A stretch of DNA of 64,000 nucleotides from Actinophytocola xanthii. GTDB lineage: Bacteria; Actinomycetota; Actinomycetes; Mycobacteriales; Pseudonocardiaceae. Positions 51,494 to 60,090 of the stretch are shown piece after piece. The notes under the pieces are model-generated. The model was not told the origin of the DNA and ran no database searches. It was given only the letters and a program-made list of their open reading frames with translations. Position 1 is the stretch's first letter; every line of letters starts with the position of its first letter. The position numbers were made by a program, and so were the translations under genes. Where the stretch lies: positions 58,227 through 122,226 of the forward strand of contig NZ_MSIE01000032.1 of the NCBI RefSeq assembly GCF_001921205.1. The letters are read 5' to 3'.

Positions 51494-51862
51494 TCAGCTC
51501 GGGGTGCGCAGCACGGAACGTCTGGCGGGCTCGGCCACGACCACCGACCGCCGGGGCTGGGGGGCCACCGGCACCGGTTCGGGCTCGTCGGCCGCGGGCA
51601 GCAGGCACAGGTGCGCGCTGAGGTAGGCGCGGCAGGGCCGCGGCGTGCGCCCGAACCGGCGCGAGCGGCAGCTGGCGCACCGCCCGTCCGCGTCGGGAGA
51701 GTGCTCGTCGAGCACGGCGTTGAGCGCCTCGACGAGCCGGGGCAGCGCTTTCCTGGCCAGAACGGCGACAGCCCGGTCGTCGCCCTGCTTGGTCGACGAC
51801 CAGATCTCGGCCAGGTACTCGGCCAGGGAGGTTCTGAGCTGGCCAAAGGCAGAACTACCCAC
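51494..51862 (-). CDS. Small Cys-rich hypothetical protein
   Basis: A 122-residue protein read from GTG 51862, with AGGAG 6-7 bases upstream. The first 55 residues look helical (FGQLRTSLAEYLAEIWSSTKQGDDRAVAVLARKALPRLVEALNAVLDEH). A Cys cluster follows (CASCRSRRFGRTPRPCRAYLSAHLC), possibly a zinc site, and the end is Pro/Arg-rich. I do not recognise the family. The frame continues far upstream, but the ribosome binding site and codon pattern favour 51862. It is divergent from the XRE/DUF397 pair and may belong with it. Confidence 0.6.
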   Translation of the reverse strand: MGSSAFGQLRTSLAEYLAEIWSSTKQGDDRAVAVLARKALPRLVEALNAVLDEHSPDADGRCASCRSRRFGRTPRPCRAYLSAHLCLLPAADEPEPVPVAPQPRRSVVVAEPARRSVLRTPS

Positions 51863-52200
51863 TACGACTCCTGTTGACCGGTGATGACGAGCGGTTAACC
51901 TGACGTCCGGGAGTTGCGTACTCCCTGCAACCGGGGCACATTGCGGCGCGACGAGCGAATCGGCGCGTTCGCCTTCGACAGCAACGTCCGGCGTGAATAG
52001 CAGCTTGCGGCATGTCAGCGGCACTCTGCAACTTGCAATACACGATCGGGTGAGAGGTAGGAGCGTGTGTGGAATTGCTTCCGCCCCGCATGCACTCTTG
52101 TGCCGGTTTCGCGCATTCCCGCGCGGTTGCTCGAAGCAGGGGTGAGAGCATCGTTCCCCCAGAGCAACTCGCGCATGACGAACACATGAGGTGATCCCCA
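51863..52200. other. Divergent intergenic region between the Cys-rich gene and the XRE regulator
   Basis: This 338-base stretch is clearly lower in GC than its surroundings. It holds GGTTAACC (51893-51900), the dyad GGGAGT-5-ACTCCC (51909-51925), and several TTGC/GCAA motifs. TGCAACTTGCAATACACG near 52027-52044 could include a promoter for either gene. GAGGTGATCC before 52201 is the XRE ribosome binding site. I see no gene in it. Confidence 0.4.
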
Positions 52201-53052
52201 GTGACCCGAGGTCCAAGCCCGACGGTCCGACGCCGACGGCTCGCCAGCGAGCTGCGCCGGCTACGGGAGGCCGCCGAGCTGACCATCGACGAGGTCGGCG
52301 AGAAGCTGGAGTGCTCGGCGTCCAAGATCAGTCGCATCGAGACGGGCCACGTCGGTGTGACACCGCGTGACGTGCGGGACATGCTGGAGGTGTACGGGAT
52401 CGAGGACGACCAGCGCGAGGCGCTCGTCCAACTGGCACGCGAGGCGCGCAAGAAGGGGTGGTGGCACTCCTACAACGAGGTCTTCACCGGCTCCTTCGTG
52501 GGGCTGGAGTCCGACGCGTCCTTCTTGCACACCCACCAGGCGCTGCTCGTGCCCGGTCTGCTGCAGACCGAGAACTACACCCGTGCGGTGCACCGGGCGA
52601 GCCGTCCAGACGCGACGGAGCAGGAGATCGAACGCCGGGTGCAGGCCCGCCTCGCCCGCCAGCGGCTGCTCACCGACACTAACCCTCCCGAGTACTGGGC
52701 GATCCTCGACGAGGCGGTGCTGCACCGGGTCGTCGGCGGTCCGGAGATCATGCGGGAGCAACTGCTTCGGCTCGTCGATCTCGCCGCGTTGCCGCAGGTC
52801 ACACTGCAGGTGGTGCCGTTCTCGGCCGGGGCCCACGCCGGGATGGAGGGTCCGTTCCTCATCCTCGGGTTCCCCGAGCAGGCAGACCCGGACGTGGTCT
52901 ACGTCGAGAACACCACAGCCGGTGTCTACTTGGAACAGCAAGCGGACGTCCGCCGGTATACGTTGATGTTCGACCATTTACGAGCGGCGGCGTTGAAACC
53001 GGACGATACCGCTGCCATGGTCGAACGGGCGGCCGCCCGGCTCGCCCAGTGA
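52201..53052 (+). CDS. XRE-family regulator with DUF5753 domain
   Basis: A 283-residue regulator of the large actinomycete group represented by BldB-partner and WhiJ-like proteins. The N-terminal helix-turn-helix is SELRRLREAAELTIDEVGEKLECSASKISRIETGHVGVTPRDV. The remainder is DUF5753 (LLVPGLLQTENYTRAVH, EYWAILDEAVLHRVVGGPEIMREQL, TLQVVPFSAGAHAGMEGPF, VVYVEN). It is followed by a DUF397 gene 21 bases later; such pairs act together, sometimes in a toxin-antitoxin-like way and often in control of development. Start GTG 52201. Confidence 0.94.
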   Translation: MTRGPSPTVRRRRLASELRRLREAAELTIDEVGEKLECSASKISRIETGHVGVTPRDVRDMLEVYGIEDDQREALVQLAREARKKGWWHSYNEVFTGSFVGLESDASFLHTHQALLVPGLLQTENYTRAVHRASRPDATEQEIERRVQARLARQRLLTDTNPPEYWAILDEAVLHRVVGGPEIMREQLLRLVDLAALPQVTLQVVPFSAGAHAGMEGPFLILGFPEQADPDVVYVENTTAGVYLEQQADVRRYTLMFDHLRAAALKPDDTAAMVERAAARLAQ

Positions 53053-53073
53053 CGATTCCGAGAGGAGCAGACT

Positions 53074-53280
53074 GTGACCCTTTCTGACCTGACAGGTGCA
53101 CGCTGGCGGAAGAGCAGCCGTAGCGGTGCGTACAACGACTGCGTCGAGCTTGTCGTGGCCAGAAACGGCGCAGCGGTGCGTGACTCCAAGAGCCCCGGCT
53201 CCGGCCACATCGCCTTCGAGGTGACCGGGTGGGGCGACTTCATGAGGGTCCTGAAGGACGGGCAGCTCGACAACGCCTGA
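53074..53280 (+). CDS. DUF397 protein
   Basis: A 68-residue protein with the DUF397 pattern ARWRKSSRSGAYNDCVELV, VRDSKSPGSGHIAFEV and a W-G-D-F ending. It is the usual small partner of XRE-DUF5753 regulators in actinomycetes. Start GTG 53074, with AGAGGAG upstream. Two hairpins follow the stop. Confidence 0.92.
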   Translation: MTLSDLTGARWRKSSRSGAYNDCVELVVARNGAAVRDSKSPGSGHIAFEVTGWGDFMRVLKDGQLDNA

Positions 53281-53303
53281 CCCGGCCGCCGTCTGACCCC
53301 TTC

Positions 53304-53326
53304 GGTGACGGTGTCCGACCGTCACC
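53304..53326 (+). terminator. Hairpin after the DUF397 gene
   Basis: GGTGACGG (53304-53311) pairs perfectly with CCGTCACC (53319-53326) around a seven-base loop, 23 bases after the stop. A second hairpin, GGTGCTCTCCAG with CTGGAGCACC (53353-53377), follows. Confidence 0.65.
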
Positions 53327-53381
53327 GCACCGCCACGTCGATCTCGTCGCCAGGTGCTCTCCAGACCCTGGAGCACCGGCT

Positions 53382-53440
53382 CCTTACCCGCCCTTACCCG
53401 GGGCCTTACCTGCCGGCGAGCCCTTACCTCCACCCTTACC
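53382..53440. repeat. Five CCTTACC repeats in 59 bases
   Basis: CCTTACC starts at 53382, 53392, 53404, 53422 and 53434, with spacings of 10, 12, 18 and 12 bases, all in one orientation. The complementary reading is GGTAAGG. It sits between the DUF397 terminators and the 61-residue protein. The near-helical spacing of most copies suggests repeated protein binding, but no known site matches. The rest of 53281-53561 holds only the hairpins listed separately. Confidence 0.6.
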
Positions 53441-53561
53441 TCCCGATCCGACCGCACCGGGCCATCCCGACCTCAGTCCGTGCGTGGTCACCCGATGCCG
53501 GACACCCCGCCTCAGCACGACTCTCGACATCGTCAGCGAATCAACGCAACGAGGAGTCGAG

Positions 53562-53747
53562 ATGTACGTGACCCCCGAGGTCGTCAAGGCCGAGATGGAC
53601 TACCGCATGGAGCAGGCGAGCGGCGGCATCGCGCTCGAGTACCGGCGCGAGGCACGCGCGCTGCGGGCCAGTTGGTGGCAGCGCGTGTTCGGCCACCACA
53701 CCGAGGAGCCGCCGGCGGCCAATAATGAGGCGCGGCTCGCCGCCTGA
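53562..53747 (+). CDS. Small hypothetical protein (61 residues)
   Basis: A short protein with a helical, charged sequence (PEVVKAEMDYRMEQASGGIALEYRREARALRASWWQRVFGHH). GAGGAG precedes ATG 53562 at good spacing, and codon use is typical of the genome. I do not recognise the family. The WWQRVFG segment could associate with membranes. It ends 11 bases before the LuxR ATPase gene, so both may share a transcript. Confidence 0.6.
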   Translation: MYVTPEVVKAEMDYRMEQASGGIALEYRREARALRASWWQRVFGHHTEEPPAANNEARLAA

Positions 53748-53758
53748 GGTGTGCGAGC

Positions 53759-56700
53759 ATGCACAGCGTGGCACGCCTGGGATCCGGAATCGAACTGGTG
53801 GCACGTGACCGGGAGCTCGGCCGGTTGCGTGCCGCCCTCGAGCAGTCCGCCGCCGGAACCCCGGCCGCCGTGCTCATCTCCGGCGACGCCGGGGTCGGCA
53901 AGACCCGGTTGACCGAGGAACTGGCCGCACTGGCCAGGGAGAAGGACGCCCTGGTGCTGACCGGGCGCTGCCTGGACGCCGGCGAGGCCGGCCTGCCCTA
54001 CCTGCCGTTCGCGGAGGCGATGGCGCAGATCCCCGACCCGGAGCAGGCGGTCCTCGCCCACCCCGCGCTCGCCAGACTGCTGCCGGACGTCGTCCTGTCG
54101 GCCGGGGAGCCGGCCGCCGGTCGCGAGGTCATGCCGGCCCTGCGTGCCGGCGTCGGCGCGCGTACCGGCGCGCGGCCCGAGCAGGACGTCGGCCAGCTGC
54201 AGGTCTTCGACGCCGTGCACGGGGTGCTGACCGACCTCGCCGCGCAGCGTTGCGTCGTGCTGGTGCTGGAGGACCTGCACTGGGCCGACGGGTCGACCCG
54301 GTGGCTGCTCGCCTTCCTGGTCTCCCGGCTGCGTCAGCAGCGGGTGCTCGTGGTGGGCACCTACCGCGGCGACGACCTGCATCGGCGCCACCCGCTGCGC
54401 CCGCTGCTGGCCGAGCTGGTCCGGCTGCCGGCGACCGAACGGCTGGAGCTGGCCCCGTTCGGCGCGGAGGACTCGCGCACGTTCGTCGCGGCGCTCGCCG
54501 ACGAGGTACTGGCCGAGGACATGCTGCGCGAGGTCGCCGAGCGGTCGGAGGGCAACGCGTTCTTCGCCGAGGAGCTGGTCGCCGCGTACACCGAGGACGG
54601 TGCGGGCCTGCCGGCGACCCTCGTCGACGTGTTGCTGGCCAGGGTCGAGCGGCTCGCCGAGCCTGCCCAGCACGTGGTCCGGGTGGCGTCGGTGGCCGGG
54701 CGCCGCTGCGGCCACGACGTGCTGCTCGAGGTCGCCGACCTCGGCGAGCAGGAGCTCGAGGAGGCGCTGCGGGAGGCGGTTCAGCACCACGTCCTGGTTG
54801 CCACGCAGGACCAGGGCCTGCCGGTGTACGTGTTCCGCCACGCCCTGCTGCGCGAGGCCGTCTACTCCGACCTCCTGCCCGGCGAGCGGGTGCGACTGCA
54901 CGCCGCCTACGCCAGCTGTCTGGCCCGGGGGCCGCAGCGGCGGGGGACCGCGGCGGCACTGGCGCACCACAGCATGGAGAGCCACCAGCTGCCGCAGGCG
55001 CTGGCCGCCTCGATCAGGGCCGGCAAGGAGGCCAAGCATGCCGGCGCGCCGACCGAAGGGCTGCACCACTACGAGCGCGCGCTCAAGCTCTGGGACGCGG
55101 TGGCGGAGGCCGACCGGCCCAGCGGCCCCGACGAGGCGAACCTGCTGCGCCAGGCCTCCTACCTCGCCCGGATCGCCGGCGAGCCGGAGCGGGCGGTGGC
55201 CTTCGCCAAGCAGGCGGTCAAGCTCGTCGACCAGACCGGCGACCCGGAGGAGGCCGCGCTGACCAGGCGCAGGCTGGCCTCGGCGCTGTTCGGGCTGGAG
55301 GGCCGGGACGGGGAGGCGAGGCGGGTCATCGAGGAGGCCTGGGAGCTCATCGCCGGCCTGCCGGCGAGCTGTGAGAAGGCGTGGGTGCTCGCCGTGTACG
55401 CGACGATCCTGCGCGGCAGCCGGGAGCCCGTGGAGGCCCGCACGTTCGCCGAGCTCGCGGTGCGCGACGCCCGCGCGTCCGGGGAGCCGGGCGTGGAGGC
55501 CGACGCCCTGATCACGTTGGGCGCGCTGGACCAGTCCGACGGGCTCGTCGAGCAGAGCCGGGAGCGGCTGTGGGAGGCCCAGCGGCTCGCCCACACGGAC
55601 AGCAGCGCGGTGACCGTGGAGCTGCGGGCCTGGTACTACCTGGGTGTCAACTACTACGAGCACGGCGACCTGGACGAGGCCGTGCGGGTCATCGACCAGG
55701 GCTTCGAGCGGGCCAAGCAAACCGGTCTCACCTGGGGTACCTACGGCTTCGAGCTGCGCACGCTGAAGGTCGTCAGCACCTACGCCCGTGGGGACTGGGA
55801 CGTCAGCGAGGCCGTCGCCGAGCCGCCTGGCCGGCGGGTGTCCAACACCGTCTCGGCCCGGCTGGCGGCCGTGGGCAGCCACGTGATGGTCTCCCGCGGG
55901 CGGCTCGCCGAGGTGGCGCGGCTCGCCGAGGAACTGCGCGGTGACTGGAACCGGGACTTCCAGATCGGCGCCTCGATGGGCGCGGCCGGCGCCCAGCTCG
56001 CGTTCTGGCAGGGCCGGTTCGCCGACGGTGTCCGCCACGTGCGGGACGCCGTGGAGTGGGCCGAGCGGGTGGGCGGCAAGTGGGCGTTGAGCAACATCCG
56101 GACCGGCGCGCTCGGCGTCGCCCTGTGCGCCGAGCTCGCCGCGCAGGCCGCCCGGCGACAGGCCGAGGACGAGCGGCTGGCCGCGGTCGAGGAGGGGGAG
56201 CGGCTGCTCGCGCTCGCGCGGGACACCGCGCGGTTCGGGCGGCCCAGTACCGGGGTGCTCGGACCGGAGGGCAGGGCGTGGGTCGCGAGGGCGGAGGCGG
56301 AGCACAGCCGGCTGCACGGCGGGAGCGACGCGGAGCTGTGGCGGGCCGCGATCGCCGCGTTCGGCTACGGAGCCGTCTACGAGCAGGCGGTGTGCCGGTG
56401 GCGGCTCGGCGAGGTGCTGCTGCGGGCGGACGAGCGCTCCGCGGCGGCCGAGGAGCTCGGGCAGGCGGAGGAGGTCGCGGCCCGGCTCGGCGCGCGACCG
56501 CTGCTGGAGGCCGTTCGCCGGCTGGCGCGGCGCGCCAGGCTGGCCGTCGGAGACGGGCCGGCGCCCCGCGAGCCGCTGGACCCGTTCACCCCGCGTGAGC
56601 GCAGCGTGCTGCGGCTGGTGGCGCTCGGCCGGACCAACCGGCAGGTGGGGGAGGAGCTGTTCATCAGCGAGAAGACGGTGAGCGTGCATCTGTCCCGGAT

Positions 56701-56791
56701 CATGGCCAAGCTCGGCGCCTCCCGCCGGACCGAGGCCGTCGCGCTGGCCTACGACCGGGGCCTGCTCGACGACCCGACGCCGGCGCCGTAG
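53759..56791 (+). CDS. LAL-type LuxR regulator (large ATP-binding)
   Basis: A 1010-residue STAND-type regulator. The N-terminal AAA ATPase has Walker A ISGDAGVGKTRL (about 40-51) and Walker B CVVLVLEDLHWADGST. A long central region of TPR-like helical repeats (LHHYERALKLWDAVAEAD and so on) probably senses a ligand. The C-terminal LuxR helix-turn-helix is FTPRERSVLRLVALGRTNRQVGEELFISEKTVSVHLSRIMAKLG. Such LAL proteins activate catabolic or antibiotic genes in response to ATP and an effector; the target is unknown. ATG 53759 or GTG 53768 could be the start. Its stop directly abuts the next gene. Confidence 0.92.
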   Translation: MHSVARLGSGIELVARDRELGRLRAALEQSAAGTPAAVLISGDAGVGKTRLTEELAALAREKDALVLTGRCLDAGEAGLPYLPFAEAMAQIPDPEQAVLAHPALARLLPDVVLSAGEPAAGREVMPALRAGVGARTGARPEQDVGQLQVFDAVHGVLTDLAAQRCVVLVLEDLHWADGSTRWLLAFLVSRLRQQRVLVVGTYRGDDLHRRHPLRPLLAELVRLPATERLELAPFGAEDSRTFVAALADEVLAEDMLREVAERSEGNAFFAEELVAAYTEDGAGLPATLVDVLLARVERLAEPAQHVVRVASVAGRRCGHDVLLEVADLGEQELEEALREAVQHHVLVATQDQGLPVYVFRHALLREAVYSDLLPGERVRLHAAYASCLARGPQRRGTAAALAHHSMESHQLPQALAASIRAGKEAKHAGAPTEGLHHYERALKLWDAVAEADRPSGPDEANLLRQASYLARIAGEPERAVAFAKQAVKLVDQTGDPEEAALTRRRLASALFGLEGRDGEARRVIEEAWELIAGLPASCEKAWVLAVYATILRGSREPVEARTFAELAVRDARASGEPGVEADALITLGALDQSDGLVEQSRERLWEAQRLAHTDSSAVTVELRAWYYLGVNYYEHGDLDEAVRVIDQGFERAKQTGLTWGTYGFELRTLKVVSTYARGDWDVSEAVAEPPGRRVSNTVSARLAAVGSHVMVSRGRLAEVARLAEELRGDWNRDFQIGASMGAAGAQLAFWQGRFADGVRHVRDAVEWAERVGGKWALSNIRTGALGVALCAELAAQAARRQAEDERLAAVEEGERLLALARDTARFGRPSTGVLGPEGRAWVARAEAEHSRLHGGSDAELWRAAIAAFGYGAVYEQAVCRWRLGEVLLRADERSAAAEELGQAEEVAARLGARPLLEAVRRLARRARLAVGDGPAPREPLDPFTPRERSVLRLVALGRTNRQVGEELFISEKTVSVHLSRIMAKLGASRRTEAVALAYDRGLLDDPTPAP

Positions 56792-57556
56792 GTGGAGGTC
56801 ACCGGCGAGGTCAACGACGAGGTCGTGGCGCGGTTGCGTGCCGCGGGCTGCGTGTTCGCCGAGGAGGAGGCCGCGCTGCTGGCCGACGCCGCCGACGGGT
56901 CGGCCGCGCTCGCGGCGCTGGTCGGCCGGCGGGTGGCCGGGGAGCCGCTCGAGCACGTGGTGGGCTGGGCGGAGTTCCACGGCCTGCGGCTGCACGTCGC
57001 GCCGGGGGTGTTCGTCCCGCGCCGCCGCACGGAGTTCCTCGCCGACCAGGCGGCCTCGCTGGCCCGCCCGGGTGCCGTGGTCGTCGACCTGTGCTGCGGT
57101 TGCGGCGCGCTCGGGGCCGCGGTGGCGGCGGCGGTGCCGGTCGAGCTGCACGCGGCCGACGTGTCGCCGGCCGCCGTCCGGGTCGCCCGCCGCAACGTGG
57201 AGCGGGTCTACCTCGGCGACCTGTTCGCCGCGTTGCCGGACGCCCTGCGCGGGCGGGTCGAGGTGCTGGTGGCCAACGTCCCCTACGTCCCGACCGGCGA
57301 GATCGACCTGATGCCGCCCGAGGCCCGTGAGCACGAGCCACGCGGGGCGCTCGACGGCGGGTCCGACGGCCTGGACGTGCTGCGCCGGGTCGCCGCGCGC
57401 GCGCCGGCCTGGCTCGCCCCCGGCGGCCACCTCCTGGTGGAGGCCGCCGACCGCCAGGTGCCGACCGCGGTCTCGGTCATGGCCGCCGCCGGACTGGCGG
57501 CACGGGTGGTCACCGCCCCCGACGGGGAGGCCACCGTCGTGATCGGCACCGCCTAG
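56792..57556 (+). CDS. PrmC/HemK-like N5-glutamine methyltransferase
   Basis: A 254-residue SAM-dependent methyltransferase. A helical N-terminus contains RRVAGEPLEHVVGWAEFHGLRLHVAPGVFVPRRRTEFL. The SAM motif is VVDLCCGCGALGAAV, and the catalytic NPPY motif appears as NVPYVP, the variant found in a second actinobacterial PrmC-like group. It may modify a protein glutamine, but classical PrmC is probably elsewhere. GTG 56792 follows the LuxR stop with no gap, implying re-initiation. Confidence 0.86.
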   Translation: MEVTGEVNDEVVARLRAAGCVFAEEEAALLADAADGSAALAALVGRRVAGEPLEHVVGWAEFHGLRLHVAPGVFVPRRRTEFLADQAASLARPGAVVVDLCCGCGALGAAVAAAVPVELHAADVSPAAVRVARRNVERVYLGDLFAALPDALRGRVEVLVANVPYVPTGEIDLMPPEAREHEPRGALDGGSDGLDVLRRVAARAPAWLAPGGHLLVEAADRQVPTAVSVMAAAGLAARVVTAPDGEATVVIGTA

Positions 57557-57675
57557 GCTTGATCGGTGAGCGCGTAGGACAACCTCCGGAACCGTCACCT
57601 CAGGGGAACGTGACGCAACCCGCCACATGTCCTGCCCAGGCCCACCAACACACGAGAACCCGGGGAGGCGGATCT

Positions 57676-58500
57676 GTGGACAGTTGTCGCTGCTGGCTGT
57701 GCCGGGGTGAGGCCGGCCGGGGCACCCTCGACGCGCGGGAGCTCAACATGCTCTTCCACGTCCAGGAGCAGGGCTGGAGTGTGGTCGTGGTCGCGGAGGA
57801 GCAGGAGCTGCCGGGCTGGGCCTACTCGGTGGGTATGTGGCACAGCCTGCGTGGCCCCGAGGTCTGCATGTTCGGCCTGCGGGCCCGGGACATGCACACC
57901 TGGATCAACGCCGTGGGCCACCAGGTGCGCGCCGGCCAGCCGCTGCGGGCGGGCGAGGACCGGCTCGGCGTGCTCGACGGGTTCCCCGTCGCGGTCCGGC
58001 CGGTGCACCGCGACTGGCACGACGAGCTGCTGACGCTGGCCGGCGAGTTCTACGGCGGGTTCGTCCCGGCCGTGCAGCTGATCTGGCCCGACCGGCACGG
58101 GCGGTTCCCCTGGGACCCCGGCGCCGGCGAACGCTGCCGCACCCACCAGCCCCGGCTCTGGCTGCCGCGCGACGACCATCCGCCGAGCCCCTGGACCCGG
58201 CTGGCCGAGCTGGTCGACTCGCCGTTCCCGGACGTCCGCGGGGACGAGCTCGTCCTCGGGTCGACCGGGGTGATCAGCGGTGCGGCCCCGGTCGTGGGCA
58301 TCGTGCACACCGCGGAGGGGCGGTGGGAGTTCCACGAGCGCCGGACCGGCACCGGGCCCGACGCCGGGACCGGCATGGTCCACCTGCGACACCTGATCGC
58401 CGGCCACCCCTACCTCCGCGACTTCGCCGATCTCCCGCGCGGCCACGCCGCCTGGCGCGAGCCCGACGGCAACTGGTCCCGCGGCCCCCATAACGGGTGA
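57676..58500 (+). CDS. DUF4262 protein
   Basis: A 274-residue protein of the DUF4262 family, typified by the start CRCWLCRGEAGRGTLDARELNMLFHVQEQGWSVVVV followed by LPGWAYSVGMWHSLRGPEVCMFGL. The family function is unknown. GTG 57676 is chosen for GGGGAGGCG upstream; the frame continues to 57559 without family similarity. The first Cys pair (CRCWLC) could bind metal. It ends in a canonical U-run terminator. Confidence 0.85.
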   Translation: MDSCRCWLCRGEAGRGTLDARELNMLFHVQEQGWSVVVVAEEQELPGWAYSVGMWHSLRGPEVCMFGLRARDMHTWINAVGHQVRAGQPLRAGEDRLGVLDGFPVAVRPVHRDWHDELLTLAGEFYGGFVPAVQLIWPDRHGRFPWDPGAGERCRTHQPRLWLPRDDHPPSPWTRLAELVDSPFPDVRGDELVLGSTGVISGAAPVVGIVHTAEGRWEFHERRTGTGPDAGTGMVHLRHLIAGHPYLRDFADLPRGHAAWREPDGNWSRGPHNG

Positions 58501-58521
58501 TCGGCCATACCGCCCGTTTTT
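58492..58521 (+). terminator. Intrinsic terminator with U-run after the DUF4262 gene
   Basis: AACGGG (58492-58497) pairs with CCCGTT (58513-58518), with an inner CGG-CCATA-CCG stem, followed by five T residues (58517-58521). It overlaps the stop codon. This is one of the few classical rho-independent terminators in the window. Confidence 0.7.
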
Positions 58522-58573
58522 CTGCCCCATCGGCCATCGGTGCGTGACGGCGGAAGGACCTAGCGTTCCTGGT

Positions 58574-59518
58574 ATGGCGAACGAACCGGAGCTGGCGCCG
58601 GGTGTCAGCAGCGAGTGGGTGCTGTACCTGCAGCAGACGCTCAACCACCACTACCAGCAGACCGTCACCGCCGAGAGCGGCGAGTTCGACGCGGCGCTCG
58701 AGTCGGTGGTGCAGCACTTCCAGCGGCAGCAGGGCATGGAACCGAGCGGGGTGGTCGACGCGGCCACCTGGGCCGCCCTGACCGACGCGGGCGCCCGGAC
58801 CAGCGAGCCCGACCACCAGGAGCACCAGCGGCACGCGGCCTCCTCGGCGCAGCATGGGGAAGCCGGGCACGCGGCCGGGGCCATGCACTCGACCGGTGCC
58901 CACGCCGAGGAGTTCCCGGCCTCGTTCATGGAGGGCGGCGCGCCCGCGCTCAAGTACAGCTGGCCGGACATCCCGATCGCCGCGGCCGCGGTCGACGTCG
59001 GCAGCGCGTTCGTCGAGCTCGAGCTCACGCTCACCGGAGAGTCCACAGTGGCCTTCCCGCACGCCGTGACCGGCGCCACGCTCGACCAGAACGGGCTGAG
59101 CGTCGCCGCCGGCCACGCGCTCGACGGGCTCACCAACCAGCTCTCGGTGACCAACCTCGGCTCGGACAACCCGGGTCTGTCCGCGGCTGTCGGCACCGAG
59201 TTCCTGCAGGTGTCCGCGAGCCCACTCACGCCGAACTGCATCGAGTTCAGCGGGAGCTGCCACCTGGACTACGAGGTGCCGACCGAGCACGGCAACGCGA
59301 AGGTGACCGGCCAGATCGGCTACAAGCTCAAGGTCACCGTCACGCCGCACCAGCAGCCGGAGCCGGAGCCGGAGCCGGTCGTGGACAACGCGCCGAGCTG
59401 GGTGGAGCGGCACTCCGAGGACCTCGCCAAGGTCGGCCTGGTCGTGCTCGTCGCCGCGTTCGCGATCGCGCTCGCCCCGGAGACCGGGGGCGCCAGCCTC
59501 GTCCTGCTCGGGGCGTGA
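58574..59518 (+). CDS. Peptidoglycan-binding-domain protein with unknown beta domain and C-terminal membrane anchor
   Basis: A 314-residue protein. Residues 10-70 (SSEWVLYLQQTLNHHYQQT, then SGEFDAALESVVQHFQRQQG) form a PG_binding_1-like domain. A His/Glu-rich linker (79-112) follows. Residues 126-257 form an unrecognised, probably beta-rich domain. A PEPEPEP spacer leads to a tail helix (LAKVGLVVLVAAFAIAL). There is no signal peptide, so the hydrophobic segment is a tail anchor. TAGCGT (58561-58566) lies 7 bases before ATG 58574. The next gene encodes a shorter paralogue of the last two-thirds. The neighbourhood (PAAR, DUF4255) suggests a contractile injection system accessory. Confidence 0.75.
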   Translation: MANEPELAPGVSSEWVLYLQQTLNHHYQQTVTAESGEFDAALESVVQHFQRQQGMEPSGVVDAATWAALTDAGARTSEPDHQEHQRHAASSAQHGEAGHAAGAMHSTGAHAEEFPASFMEGGAPALKYSWPDIPIAAAAVDVGSAFVELELTLTGESTVAFPHAVTGATLDQNGLSVAAGHALDGLTNQLSVTNLGSDNPGLSAAVGTEFLQVSASPLTPNCIEFSGSCHLDYEVPTEHGNAKVTGQIGYKLKVTVTPHQQPEPEPEPVVDNAPSWVERHSEDLAKVGLVVLVAAFAIALAPETGGASLVLLGA

Positions 59519-60072
59519 GGGTCATGGTCGCGCAGCGGTTCCGGTACAGCCTGCCGGCCACACCGGTGGCGGGTGCGGCGGTGGACATCGGTCATCTCGC
59601 CGTCCGGATCGACCTCGTGCTGACCGGCGAGCTGGACCTCGTCGGCACCGCACCCGAGGCGTCCACCGAGGAATCCCTGCGTGCCTGCGCGCTGCGGACC
59701 GTGCGGGACATGTCGAGCGGGGTCATGGTCCGTGGCCTCGGCTCGGCCACCCCGTCGCTGCGCTCGTCGGCCGGACACGTGTTCACCCAGCTGCGCCATG
59801 CCTTCCCCGGACCGGCGACCGTCGCGTTCGACGGCGAGTGCGTGGTCGACTTCGGCCGACGCTGCGGCACCGCGGAGGTGACCGTGCGCGGCACGGTCGG
59901 GTACTCGCTCGAGGTGACCGCACTCTCCACCGCGGGCAAACCCCTTCGCGCGTCGGGGAACGGGCGGAACTGGTTCGTCCAGCACGACCGTGAGCTGGCC
60001 TCGATCGGCATGGTCGTGCTGGTGGCGGTGCCGATCGCGCCGGCCCGGCTGGTCGCCGCGGAGGGCGTGTAG
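59515..60072 (+). CDS. Tail-anchored paralogue of the preceding protein
   Basis: A 185-residue protein that aligns with residues 126-314 of its neighbour: FRYSLPATPVAGAAVDIG against LKYSWPDIPIAAAAVDVG, LVLTGE against LTLTGE, FDGECVVDF against FSGSCHLDY, GTVGYSLEVTAL against GQIGYKLKVTVT, and HDRELASIGMVVLVA against HSEDLAKVGLVVLVA. It lacks the peptidoglycan-binding domain. The hydrophobic segment is 15-20 residues from the C-terminus. GTG 59515 overlaps the previous stop (GTGA); ATG 59524 is possible. I do not recognise the family. Confidence 0.75.
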   Translation: MRVMVAQRFRYSLPATPVAGAAVDIGHLAVRIDLVLTGELDLVGTAPEASTEESLRACALRTVRDMSSGVMVRGLGSATPSLRSSAGHVFTQLRHAFPGPATVAFDGECVVDFGRRCGTAEVTVRGTVGYSLEVTALSTAGKPLRASGNGRNWFVQHDRELASIGMVVLVAVPIAPARLVAAEGV

Positions 60073-60090
60073 CCGGGCCGGCGCCGTCGC

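Noticed and set aside
53384..53587. Minus-strand 67-codon frame with a Gly-Lys-rich end
   Set aside because: The Gly-Lys pattern is just the complement of the CCTTACC repeats, and there is no good ribosome binding site.
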